DNA of 5,516 bases from positions 1-5,516 of the forward strand of contig QIJM01000335.1 in the NCBI GenBank assembly GCA_003232445.1, read 5' to 3'. The DNA comes from Paraglaciecola arctica. Lineage in GTDB: Bacteria; Pseudomonadota; Gammaproteobacteria; Enterobacterales; Alteromonadaceae. Below are positions 1-5,067 of this stretch, one piece after another (position 1 is the first letter of the stretch; the number at the start of each line of letters is the position of its first letter). The notes under the pieces were generated by a model. It ran no database searches and had not been told where the DNA came from. It saw only the letters and a list, made by a program, of their open reading frames with translations. Both the position numbers and the translations under genes were made by a program.

Positions 1-167
1 TTGAAACTCTTTGTAGGGCATCAGGAGCAAACCCTGAAGAATGCAGAAGGCTTTTAGTAGAAATTAAAGCAAGAGGTGTCCGTCTCAAAGATAACAAAGA
101 GGGTTGGGTGCTAATTAAAAACAAGCCATTAGAGCAAATGTCAGATGATGAAGAGTACGACATATAA
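1..167 (+). CDS. C-terminal fragment of an unrecognised protein (cassette 1)
   Basis: The frame beginning at base 3 is open from the window edge to TAA at 165-167, giving the last 54 residues of a protein. The other two forward frames meet early stops. The stop codon sits inside the R'' half-site of the following attC, as for most genes here. The fragment is rich in charged residues, with a stretch ANPEECRRLLVEIKARG followed by VRLKDNKEGWVLIKN and an acidic end (SDDEEYDI). The helix-then-hairpin pattern could be the end of a winged-helix domain, but this is a guess. I do not recognise the family. Confidence 0.75.
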   Translation, partial: ETLCRASGANPEECRRLLVEIKARGVRLKDNKEGWVLIKNKPLEQMSDDEEYDI

Positions 168-228
168 CAATGCGTTTGAGCATGATGGCGCAAAAAAGAT
201 GCGCCACATCTCAACTTAAACGTTATAT
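162..228 (+). other. attC site 1 (67 bp)
   Basis: R'' is ATATAAC at 162-168 and the 3' core is GTTATAT at 222-228, perfect reverse complements. The centre folds into a hairpin. The arm 174-191 pairs with 201-215 (GCGCCACATCTCAAC), leaving three single unpaired bases in the longer arm: one T of the run 175-177, C181 and A185. Such extrahelical bases are what integron integrases use to recognise the folded single strand. The terminal loop is about 9 nt (AAAAAAGAT). Confidence 0.92.
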
Positions 229-240
229 GGCATTAGAATT

Positions 241-247
241 TAAGGAG
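241..247 (+). promoter_or_regulatory. Strong Shine-Dalgarno that fixes a TTG start
   Basis: TAAGGAG lies 8 nt before the TTG at 256. It is one of only two strong ribosome binding sites in the window and supports translation from the TTG rather than a downstream ATG. Confidence 0.8.
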
Positions 248-255
248 AAACCACT

Positions 256-597
256 TTGAGCATTATCTCAAATGCAAAGGAAATTGCTGACCTTGTCAAG
301 AAACTTGGTGACATTGAATTATATAGAAAAATAATTGAACTTGAAGGGGAAATAATTGAATTAACGCATGAAAAACGAGATGTAGAGGAAGAAATTATAG
401 CTCTCAAAACAGTGATAAATAAAACACAAGAAATGAACTGGAAAAAACCATTTTATTATACAGAAGGAGATGACACTCCATTTTGTGCACCGTGCTGGGA
501 AACAAAAAAAATACAAGTACATTTAAAGTTCGCAGGAACATTAATGGATGCATGGAAATGTCCAAATTGTAATGTTGGTTTTAACGAGGAGTCGTAA
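256..597 (+). CDS. Small coiled-coil protein with C-terminal zinc ribbon (cassette 2)
   Basis: This is a 113-aa protein starting at TTG, supported by TAAGGAG 8 nt upstream. Residues about 18-60 are highly charged with heptad-like spacing of I and L, predicted to be a coiled coil. Residues 77-105 hold two CxxC pairs (C77/C80 and C102/C105), a zinc-ribbon or rubredoxin-like knuckle that would bind one metal ion. No catalytic motif is seen. Similar small helix-plus-ribbon proteins of unknown function are, from memory, common on phages and other mobile DNA. The ribbon suggests nucleic-acid or protein binding, but the role is unknown. The TAA stop begins a 14-bp sequence that is the reverse complement of the left end of the cassette. 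Confidence 0.9.
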   Translation: MSIISNAKEIADLVKKLGDIELYRKIIELEGEIIELTHEKRDVEEEIIALKTVINKTQEMNWKKPFYYTEGDDTPFCAPCWETKKIQVHLKFAGTLMDAWKCPNCNVGFNEES

Positions 598-601
598 TGC
601 C

Positions 602-690
602 ATATAACAAATCATTCAAACCGCATGGCAAAAAACGCCATGCTTGGACGCCGCAAAGAGATGCGGCGCCATTTAATTCAAGCGTTATGT
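602..690 (+). other. attC site 2 (89 bp), two nested hairpins
   Basis: R'' is ATATAAC at 602-608 and the 3' core is GTTATGT at 684-690; the one mismatch reflects the junction with the next cassette. The centre holds two separate stem-loops: GCATGGC / GCCATGC around an AAAAAAC loop, then GCCGC / GCGGC around AAAGAGAT. The folded site would therefore be forked rather than a single rod. The outer arms pair only weakly. Confidence 0.9.
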
Positions 691-716
691 GTTCCTAGAA
701 CTAAGCGATGTGACAT

Positions 717-1517
717 ATGGAAGATGATAAAGAAAAGAGCCTGCCAAAGCCGAGTAAAATCCGGCGTGCTTTGCAGTTGGCCGGAGCTGTTCCTGAGGTA
801 GGAGGCATTTTTTCGCTAATCGCATCTAGATGGTCTGAAAAAGAACAGGCTAGAGCTAATGAATTCTTTCGAGCCTGGGTACAAATGCTGGAAGACGAAC
901 TCAGAGAGAAAGAAGCCACGATTATAGAAATAATGGCTCGCTTAGACCTACAGGATGAGAAAATTAGCGCGCGTGTTGAGAGCCCTGAATATCAAGCGCT
1001 ATTGAAAAAGACATTTCGAGAATGGGCAGGTGCGGAAAGTGAATCAAAACGAGTATTAATCCGTAATATTATTTCTAATGCAGCGGCCAGCACCTTAACA
1101 AGTGATGATGTTATTCGCATGTTTCTCGACTGGATCAAGACATTCTCTGAAATGCATTTTCAAATTATTGGTGTGGTTTACAATTCCAATGGAATCACTC
1201 GGGGAGAGATGTGGCGACAAATTGGAAAGGAAGCTGTAAGAGAAGACTCTGCGGAGGCAGATTTATTTAAGCTTCTCATTCGCGACTTAAGCATGGGAAG
1301 TATTATTAGGCAGCATCGCGAAACCGATTATCATGGAAACCAAATCAAAAAGGCCCCGAAGCGCACCCAGAAGGGCCAAGCATCACGAACCATGAAATCA
1401 GCTTTTGACGAAGACGAGCAATACGAACTTACAGACCTTGGACAACAGTTTGTTCATTACGCAATGAATGAGCTTGCTGCAAGAATTGAATATGATGATC
1501 CGTTACAAAACACATAA
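717..1517 (+). CDS. Helical, winged-helix-like protein, possibly abortive-infection related (cassette 3)
   Basis: This is a 266-aa soluble protein. The ATG at 717 has no good Shine-Dalgarno, and the ATG at 706 just upstream runs straight into TGA. Residues 14-40 form a moderately hydrophobic helix region (QLAGAVPEVGGIFSLIASRW). Residues 41-100 are strongly helical and charged. Residues 104-150 (GAESESKRVLIRNIISNAAA, then a helix ending FSEMHFQIIGVVYN) recall the layout of DUF4393/Abi-alpha proteins. Residues 150-250 look like a winged helix, ending in the typical YELTDLGQQFVHY strand-helix. No enzyme motif is seen. Residues 205-227 are a basic linker. A phage-exclusion role is possible by analogy only. 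Its stop overlaps the next attC. Confidence 0.85.
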   Translation: MEDDKEKSLPKPSKIRRALQLAGAVPEVGGIFSLIASRWSEKEQARANEFFRAWVQMLEDELREKEATIIEIMARLDLQDEKISARVESPEYQALLKKTFREWAGAESESKRVLIRNIISNAAASTLTSDDVIRMFLDWIKTFSEMHFQIIGVVYNSNGITRGEMWRQIGKEAVREDSAEADLFKLLIRDLSMGSIIRQHRETDYHGNQIKKAPKRTQKGQASRTMKSAFDEDEQYELTDLGQQFVHYAMNELAARIEYDDPLQNT

Positions 1518-1583
1518 CAAGGCGCTCGTTCGGACGTTCACTACGCTGCGCTGCGTTCACCCCGCACAGCTTGGTCGTTAGGC
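1512..1583 (+). other. attC site 3 (72 bp)
   Basis: R'' is ACATAAC at 1512-1518, the exact reverse complement of the GTTATGT at the left end of this cassette. The 3' core is GTTAGGC at 1577-1583. The flanks are almost identical to attC site 5: both share AACAAGGCGCTCGTTCGG, CTACGCTGCGCT and CCGCACAGCTTGGTCGTTAG. The inner arms do not pair as they do in site 5. Instead CGTTCAC occurs as a direct repeat at 1535-1541 and 1554-1560. Confidence 0.9.
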
Positions 1584-1598
1584 TTGGAATACAAACAA

Positions 1599-2090
1599 AT
1601 GCCACTAAATCACGAACAAAAGTTAATTGGGTATTTTGAAAAACTCATACGTAATGATAAAGAATATGGCTTTGATGATGATAAAATTATAAATTTCAAT
1701 TGCAGGTCAAAAAAATACGCTGATATCGAATACGAAACAAAAAAAGGGTATCGAATGATAATTGAAGCAAAAACACATCATTCACCTGATCGGCACAATT
1801 CATTACACAAAATATTTGGCGAGCTTCTAAAGGAAGCAAACCGAGACAGAAAAGTAAACAAAGTATTCTATGCTCTGCTTATACCGGCCACAAACAACAA
1901 TAATATTAATGGTGAAGAATTCTATAAAAACAAGCTAATTGAGAATGTAGGCAGTGAAAATTTGAAAAAATTTTCAGCTATTATCCCTGTATCATTTGTC
2001 TTCGTGTGTAAACCAAAAAGCCTCAAAATGTTTACGTGGAATAATTTTTTTTCGAATCAAAGTTACAAGTATGAGTGGTATTTTTCCTAA
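1599..2090 (+). CDS. PD-(D/E)XK nuclease-like small protein (cassette 4)
   Basis: This is a 163-aa protein from the ATG at 1599, with GGAA at 1586-1589 as a weak ribosome binding site. An in-frame TTG at 1584 immediately after the attC core would add five residues. Numbered from ATG, residues 38-59 read as the core of a PD-(D/E)XK nuclease fold: D42 on a strand (YADIEYETK), a turn, then IIEAK with E56 and K58. A helix with HNSLHKIFGELLKEA follows, as is typical after the catalytic strand. The rest alternates strands and helices, ending in YEWYFS. In this fold the D, E and K bind metal and cut DNA or RNA. No target-recognition or helicase domain is present, so it may be a stand-alone nuclease or an inactive relative. 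The family is inferred from motif pattern only. Confidence 0.82.
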   Translation: MPLNHEQKLIGYFEKLIRNDKEYGFDDDKIINFNCRSKKYADIEYETKKGYRMIIEAKTHHSPDRHNSLHKIFGELLKEANRDRKVNKVFYALLIPATNNNNINGEEFYKNKLIENVGSENLKKFSAIIPVSFVFVCKPKSLKMFTWNNFFSNQSYKYEWYFS

Positions 2091-2187
2091 CAATAAAATT
2101 AACATGGACGGCCAAAAGCGTCGCAATTTTTGCAAAAAAACGCAAAAATTCCGCCCCTTCCGGCCGCCAGTTATTTAGGCGTTAGGT
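2085..2187 (+). other. attC site 4 (103 bp)
   Basis: R'' is TCCTAAC at 2085-2091, overlapping the stop of the nuclease-like gene. The 3' core is GTTAGGT at 2181-2187. The tip of the fold is a perfect 9-bp stem AATTTTTGC / GCAAAAATT around AAAAAAC. Longer, interrupted pairing of GGCC-type blocks continues outward. The 3' flank TTATTTAGGCGTTAG resembles those of sites 8 and 9. Confidence 0.9.
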
Positions 2188-2193
2188 GCATAA

Positions 2194-2733
2194 ATGAGTA
2201 AGGAAAAAATAATCGACCAAATTAAACGTTTAATTTATGCCTCTGACTCATTTCAGCAAATTGAAGCTCTCATTGACCATATGGAGTCTCCTGACACTAA
2301 GATTGATGAAACTCTATATTCCGCAATGATTTCGAGCGTTGTTACAACATATGCCAGGAATTTTAATCAGTCTGATGGTGTGGGGCCGCTACCGAAGATG
2401 TATGAGAAATTTAATGATCCTAACAATAAAGAAGCACATGAAAAATTGCTAACAGCAAGAAACCAGTTGTATGCACACAGAGATATCCAAAATACAAAAA
2501 GCAGTTTTGAAAAGGCATACAAAATTGATGTATGGTTGCAAGATGGGTTATTACTACAAAGGCCTCATATGATTGATATATCTGCCAGTAAATTACCTGA
2601 GATAAAATCATTAATAAGTCATCAGCGTAATCGTCTGCAAAAAGATTTAGACGGTAAACTTGCTCAAATAATAAATCCAAACAGAGAATACAAAGAAGGT
2701 GAAGTATGGGAGTTGGGCGTTGACTTCCCATAA
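2194..2733 (+). CDS. HEPN-like protein with R-x5-H motif (cassette 5)
   Basis: This is a 179-aa, mostly helical soluble protein. Residues 86-97 (LTARNQLYAHRD) match the HEPN signature R-x4-6-H (R89, H95, with the frequent N after R), preceded by a helix-rich region containing TTYARNFNQS. HEPN proteins are often metal-independent RNases acting as toxins in toxin-antitoxin, abortive-infection and CRISPR systems, and R and H are their catalytic residues. Here no partner nucleotidyltransferase or antitoxin gene accompanies it. It may be a lone defence effector or a non-toxic HEPN adaptor. The ATG lies only 6 nt after the attC core, so AGG inside that core (2184-2186) is the only ribosome-binding candidate. 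Confidence 0.85.
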   Translation: MSKEKIIDQIKRLIYASDSFQQIEALIDHMESPDTKIDETLYSAMISSVVTTYARNFNQSDGVGPLPKMYEKFNDPNNKEAHEKLLTARNQLYAHRDIQNTKSSFEKAYKIDVWLQDGLLLQRPHMIDISASKLPEIKSLISHQRNRLQKDLDGKLAQIINPNREYKEGEVWELGVDFP

Positions 2734-2736
2734 TGC

Positions 2737-2808
2737 ACCTAACAAGGCGCTCGTTCGGGTGCAAACTACGCTGCGCTTCGTTTGCACCGCACAGCTTGGT
2801 CGTTAGAA
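2737..2808 (+). other. attC site 5 (72 bp)
   Basis: R'' is ACCTAAC at 2737-2743, the exact reverse complement of the GTTAGGT that starts this cassette. The 3' core is GTTAGAA at 2802-2808. The inner stem is GGTGCAAAC / GTTTGCACC with a short loop, flanked by an imperfect outer stem. The flanks match site 3 nearly base for base, so the two sites share a recent ancestor. Confidence 0.9.
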
Positions 2809-2819
2809 AAAATTAAATA

Positions 2820-3098
2820 ATGAACAAAAATATTCCTAAAGGTGTAGTACCTATATTTGATTTTGAAAATGATTCCAAGGAAACGATTACGCTTGGACTT
2901 GAATGTACGCCTCAAGAATATGTTTTAAATCCAGGTGATAAAATTCAAGTCTTTATATTGGAAGAGGATGGGAACTTTCCTTTAAACATATCTTATAGTA
3001 TTGGATATATTCAGATCTACCCAAATAAGAGCTGGGGTAACTGGTATGTGTACAAAAATGGTGAAGATATATCCTCTAGTTACATACGAAATAATTAA
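2820..3098 (+). CDS. Hypothetical 92-aa protein (cassette 6)
   Basis: The ATG is 11 nt after the attC core with only A-rich sequence before it, and no clear ribosome binding site is seen. The protein is acidic and predicted to be mostly beta strand: TITLGLECTPQEYVL, KIQVFIL, NISYSIGYIQIYP and NWYVYKNGE are alternating hydrophobic stretches divided by turns such as NPGD. It has no signal peptide, membrane segment or cysteine motif. The size and strand content suit a small binding or immunity-type protein, but I do not recognise the family. After its stop, 43 bp (3099-3141) without visible signals precede the attC. Confidence 0.75.
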   Translation: MNKNIPKGVVPIFDFENDSKETITLGLECTPQEYVLNPGDKIQVFILEEDGNFPLNISYSIGYIQIYPNKSWGNWYVYKNGEDISSSYIRNN

Positions 3099-3141
3099 TT
3101 AAGAGTATACAAAATAGTATGGTAGTTAAATTGAAAATAAC

Positions 3142-3242
3142 TTCTAACAATATGTTCAATCTGACTCCGAGAATCCGCGCGTTTTTTGCTAAGAACGCAA
3201 AAAATGCGCCCGTTCTCTATGCAGATTAACGAAGCGTTAGAG
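3142..3242 (+). other. attC site 6 (101 bp)
   Basis: R'' is TTCTAAC at 3142-3148, the exact reverse complement of the GTTAGAA at the cassette's left end. The 3' core is GTTAGAG at 3236-3242. The tip is a 13-bp stem, GCGCGTTTTTTGC (3177-3189) with GCAAAAAATGCGC (3197-3209), containing a single mismatch and a 7-nt loop. Outer blocks AATCTG and GAGAA also pair with the 3' side. The tip resembles that of site 4. Confidence 0.9.
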
Positions 3243-3253
3243 CTATAAAAAAA

Positions 3254-3733
3254 ATGGAAGAACAAGCTCATAAGTTTATAAATATCGTCAGAGACTACTG
3301 CGCATGGGCAGAAGGCACGCCTCTCCCTGAAGAAAATGAATTAAAAAAAGCAATACAATTATTAGCTAATCTATATGCATCAATATTGAAATTACCAAAT
3401 AATGGTTGTGGAGAAGACATAAACACTACTGACGTAACAGACAAAGAATGGAAAACCATTTATAAACGTTTTAGTTCTTTTTCTTTTCAATATTACCCGG
3501 TCTCTTTTAGCCCCGCAGATACTAAAGATAAACCTGTAATGGGTGATCTAGCAGATGATTTCTCTGACATATATAGAGATATAAAAAATGGCTTATGGCT
3601 TTATGATAATGGCCATCAAATAGAAGCTATATGGGACTGGAAAAATAATTTTAAAACACATTGGGGTAGGCATGCAGTTAGTGCTTTACATGCGCTACAC
3701 TGTCATGCATCCGATGAATACATTGAGCTCTAA
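3254..3733 (+). CDS. DUF5063 family protein (cassette 7)
   Basis: This is a 159-aa soluble protein. Its pattern matches DUF5063 as I recall it: an N-terminal helix with FINIVRDYCAWAE (8-20), a helix LLANLYASILKLP (36-48), then LADDFSDIYRDIKNGLWLY (99-117), and finally IWDWKNNFKTHWGRHAVSALHALH (126-149) with the conserved HWG at 136-138. DUF5063 has no established biochemical function. The length is close to what I would expect for a full-length member, so the gene looks intact. The ATG follows a run of eight A and has no clear ribosome binding site. The end CTCTAAC contains both the stop and the attC half-site, so the last codons are part of the recombination site. Confidence 0.88.
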   Translation: MEEQAHKFINIVRDYCAWAEGTPLPEENELKKAIQLLANLYASILKLPNNGCGEDINTTDVTDKEWKTIYKRFSSFSFQYYPVSFSPADTKDKPVMGDLADDFSDIYRDIKNGLWLYDNGHQIEAIWDWKNNFKTHWGRHAVSALHALHCHASDEYIEL

Positions 3734-3806
3734 CAAGGCACTCCAGTTGACCACCAAAAGCGGCGCTTCGCTTGCTTTTGGAGTCAACTGAGCTTAATCG
3801 TTAGGG
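3728..3806 (+). other. attC site 7 (79 bp)
   Basis: R'' is CTCTAAC at 3728-3734, matching the GTTAGAG at the cassette's left end; the match extends to nine bases (AGCTCTAAC / GTTAGAGCT). The 3' core is GTTAGGG at 3800-3806. The fold is textbook: CAGTTGAC pairs with GTCAACTG, and after a small asymmetric bulge (CA opposite A) CCAAAAGC pairs with GCTTTTGG around a 12-nt loop. Confidence 0.93.
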
Positions 3807-3819
3807 CAACATAAAAATA

Positions 3820-4248
3820 ATGAACCGTAAATATAACAGTAAAACAACACCAAAAGTTGTCGATGGAAAAGTTCAAAAAAAAGATAATCATGCCATAACT
3901 GCAAGAGAAGGATATACCGTATTTCAGGATGCAAACAACTGGAATCTGAGTAAATTTTATGGTCCAGGATGGGTGCTATTGGACAATAGGGATTTTTCTG
4001 AAGCGGCATGGGATGTGATTAGTAGTACATACGAGCTCCCTCTGCTAGAAGGCTTTGTCTGTGAAGAAGCATGTCCAACGCTGGTTACTGAAGAAGCTCT
4101 TGAGATTTGGTATAAGCAATTAACGACGGTGTTGATGCAACCTAATATCAATCCCGTTGTGCTGGAAATAGCGAAAGCGCTGTATGGGCTTGTTCAACTT
4201 GTAAAGCACGATCACGGACTACGCTTAACCGTTCAAGGGCTTCTCTAA
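3820..4248 (+). CDS. Hypothetical 142-aa protein (cassette 8)
   Basis: The protein begins with a basic, polar tail (NRKYNSKTTPKVVDGKVQKKDNH, 2-24), likely disordered. A compact domain follows with YTVFQDANNWNLSKFYGPGWVLLDNRDFSEAAWDVI (32-67), then helices around EEALEIWYKQLTTVLMQP (91-108) and VVLEIAKALYGLVQLVKHDHGL (112-133). It has two cysteines (C75 region, ...FVCEEACP) but no zinc-binding set. There is no signal peptide or membrane segment. The family is not recognised. The only purine-rich stretch before the ATG is AGGG inside the attC core, about 13 nt away and probably too far. Its base composition is slightly richer in GC than that of its neighbours. Confidence 0.78.
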   Translation: MNRKYNSKTTPKVVDGKVQKKDNHAITAREGYTVFQDANNWNLSKFYGPGWVLLDNRDFSEAAWDVISSTYELPLLEGFVCEEACPTLVTEEALEIWYKQLTTVLMQPNINPVVLEIAKALYGLVQLVKHDHGLRLTVQGLL

Positions 4249-4278
4249 TTATAAGTCGCATGTACAATGGAGGCATTT

Positions 4279-4336
4279 GCATAACAAAAAAATCAACCCG
4301 ACGCAAAAAACCGCGCGGGTTATTTAGTCGTTAGAT
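4279..4336 (+). other. attC site 8 (58 bp, shortest)
   Basis: R'' is GCATAAC at 4279-4285 and the 3' core is GTTAGAT at 4330-4336. The stem AAAT-AACCCG-CGC pairs with GCG-CGGGTT-ATTT. One extrahelical C (4294) and one extrahelical A (4301) lie in the 5' arm, the expected arrangement for an active site. The loop is AAAAAACC. Unlike the other sites, R'' sits about 30 nt beyond the stop codon and does not match the GTTAGGG at the left end of its cassette. Confidence 0.88.
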
Positions 4337-4349
4337 AAATATACAACAG

Positions 4350-4931
4350 ATGATTACCCCATCGGAAATAGTTAAGAACGTTTATAGGGAGCACATTGAA
4401 AAATTTGGTGAGCCTGCCCAATCATTTCGTTACGACAATCAATCGTCGGATAATGGCATATCCTACCCGCAATTCGTAGATGTAATGATTTGGGTTCCTG
4501 ATGAAGATGTAAATATGACAACTTTTGCGACAATAGGTATGTCTGATAAAGCGATGAAGGGTGTTGACTATCGAGTTGAGCTACATTTGGCGGTAGAAGG
4601 GGCGCTAGACGAAAATACAACTGGTAAATTGACTATTTTCCTTGCCAATTTATCGCTTTATCCATTCATGAACTCAACCTATTTTGATTGGTGGCACACC
4701 GTTCCTAATGCGGGAAATATACCAGGATTTCCGAGTACACAGAGTCTCTTGCTACACCCTGCGTTCGTCAAGGACGGCTGGGATCTGATTTGCACCGATT
4801 TGGGCCACATTAAGATAATAAATATTGTTCCAATAACGAAGGAAGAGCAACAAATGTCAAAAGAGAAAGGCATCAACGCCTTGCTTGATTACTTAGATGA
4901 AAATGAGATCAGCTACTTTGCACGCAGATAA
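4350..4931 (+). CDS. Suppressor-of-fused (SUFU) domain protein (cassette 9)
   Basis: This 193-aa protein is a single SUFU-type domain. Characteristic stretches are FVDVMIWVPDEDVNMTTFATIGMSD (42-66), YRVELHLAVEG (74-84), FLANLSLYPFMN (97-108), DWWHTVPN...IPGFPS (113-129), LLLHPAF (133-139), GWDLICTDLGHIKIINIVPITKEE (143-166). Bacterial SUFU proteins are unrelated in role to Hedgehog signalling. Comparative genomics places many of them as immunity proteins beside polymorphic toxins. No toxin gene is seen here, so a stand-alone immunity or defence role is inferred, not shown. The length and ends look complete. The ATG is 13 nt after the attC core, with no clear ribosome binding site. Confidence 0.92.
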   Translation: MITPSEIVKNVYREHIEKFGEPAQSFRYDNQSSDNGISYPQFVDVMIWVPDEDVNMTTFATIGMSDKAMKGVDYRVELHLAVEGALDENTTGKLTIFLANLSLYPFMNSTYFDWWHTVPNAGNIPGFPSTQSLLLHPAFVKDGWDLICTDLGHIKIINIVPITKEEQQMSKEKGINALLDYLDENEISYFARR

Positions 4932-4934
4932 AGC

Positions 4935-5045
4935 ATCTAACAAGAACATAAACGTAGATTGTTTTAAACTTTGGTCTTTTATGTTAGAGTGCAACGAAAC
5001 ATAAAAGACCAAAGTTTAAAACAACCAGTTATGTAGTCGTTATGT
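4935..5045 (+). other. attC site 9 (111 bp, long perfect stem)
   Basis: R'' is ATCTAAC at 4935-4941, the exact reverse complement of the GTTAGAT at the cassette's left end. The 3' core is GTTATGT at 5039-5045. The inner (L) boxes pair as ACATAA-a-C (4946-4953) with GTTATGT (5028-5034), leaving A4952 extrahelical. The L box therefore carries the same heptamer as the 3' core, 11 nt apart. The centre is a 27-bp perfect inverted repeat. Confidence 0.9.
4959..5024. repeat. 27-bp perfect inverted repeat inside attC site 9
   Basis: The arm 4959-4985 is the exact reverse complement of 4998-5024, with a 12-nt loop (AGAGTGCAACGA). The arms are AT-rich and no T-run follows the second arm, so it does not look like a standard intrinsic terminator. 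It makes up most of the variable terminal structure of the attC. Confidence 0.95.
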
Positions 5046-5055
5046 TTTTAAAAAC

Positions 5056-5062
5056 AAAGGAG
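5056..5062 (+). promoter_or_regulatory. Shine-Dalgarno that selects a GTG start
   Basis: AAAGGAG ends 5 nt before the GTG at 5068. An ATG at 5064 lies nearer but is out of frame and closes after 12 codons, so the GTG is the real start. Confidence 0.8.
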
Positions 5063-5067
5063 CATGA

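Noticed and set aside
1996..2178. 60-aa + strand ORF overlapping the nuclease-like gene and crossing attC 4
   Set aside because: It is in another frame of a better supported gene, and its second half is simply the attC hairpin translated. It has no ribosome binding site.
3119..3229. 36-aa ORF running through attC 6
   Set aside because: It consists mostly of attC stem sequence, has no ribosome binding site and no coding character.
4260..4334. 24-aa basic ORF (ATG at 4260) preceding and spanning attC 8
   Set aside because: It is very short and largely translated attC. The only purine-rich sequence, GGAGG at 4269-4273, lies inside the ORF after its ATG, so it cannot serve that start.
701..4876. 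Minus-strand ORFs, such as 701-919, 2420-2764, 3794-4009, 3957-4151, 4372-4620 and 4679-4876
   Set aside because: All lie opposite well supported + strand genes. Their translations show low-complexity or implausible composition, and the array is uniformly + strand.
4959..5024. 27-bp inverted repeat read as an intrinsic terminator
   Set aside because: The stem is AT-rich and not followed by a T-run, and it sits exactly where the attC fold is expected. A transcription effect remains possible but is not claimed.
162..5045. The regular hairpins read as a CRISPR array
   Set aside because: Spacing is hundreds of bases with genes between, the sequences are not identical, and each has attC half-sites.
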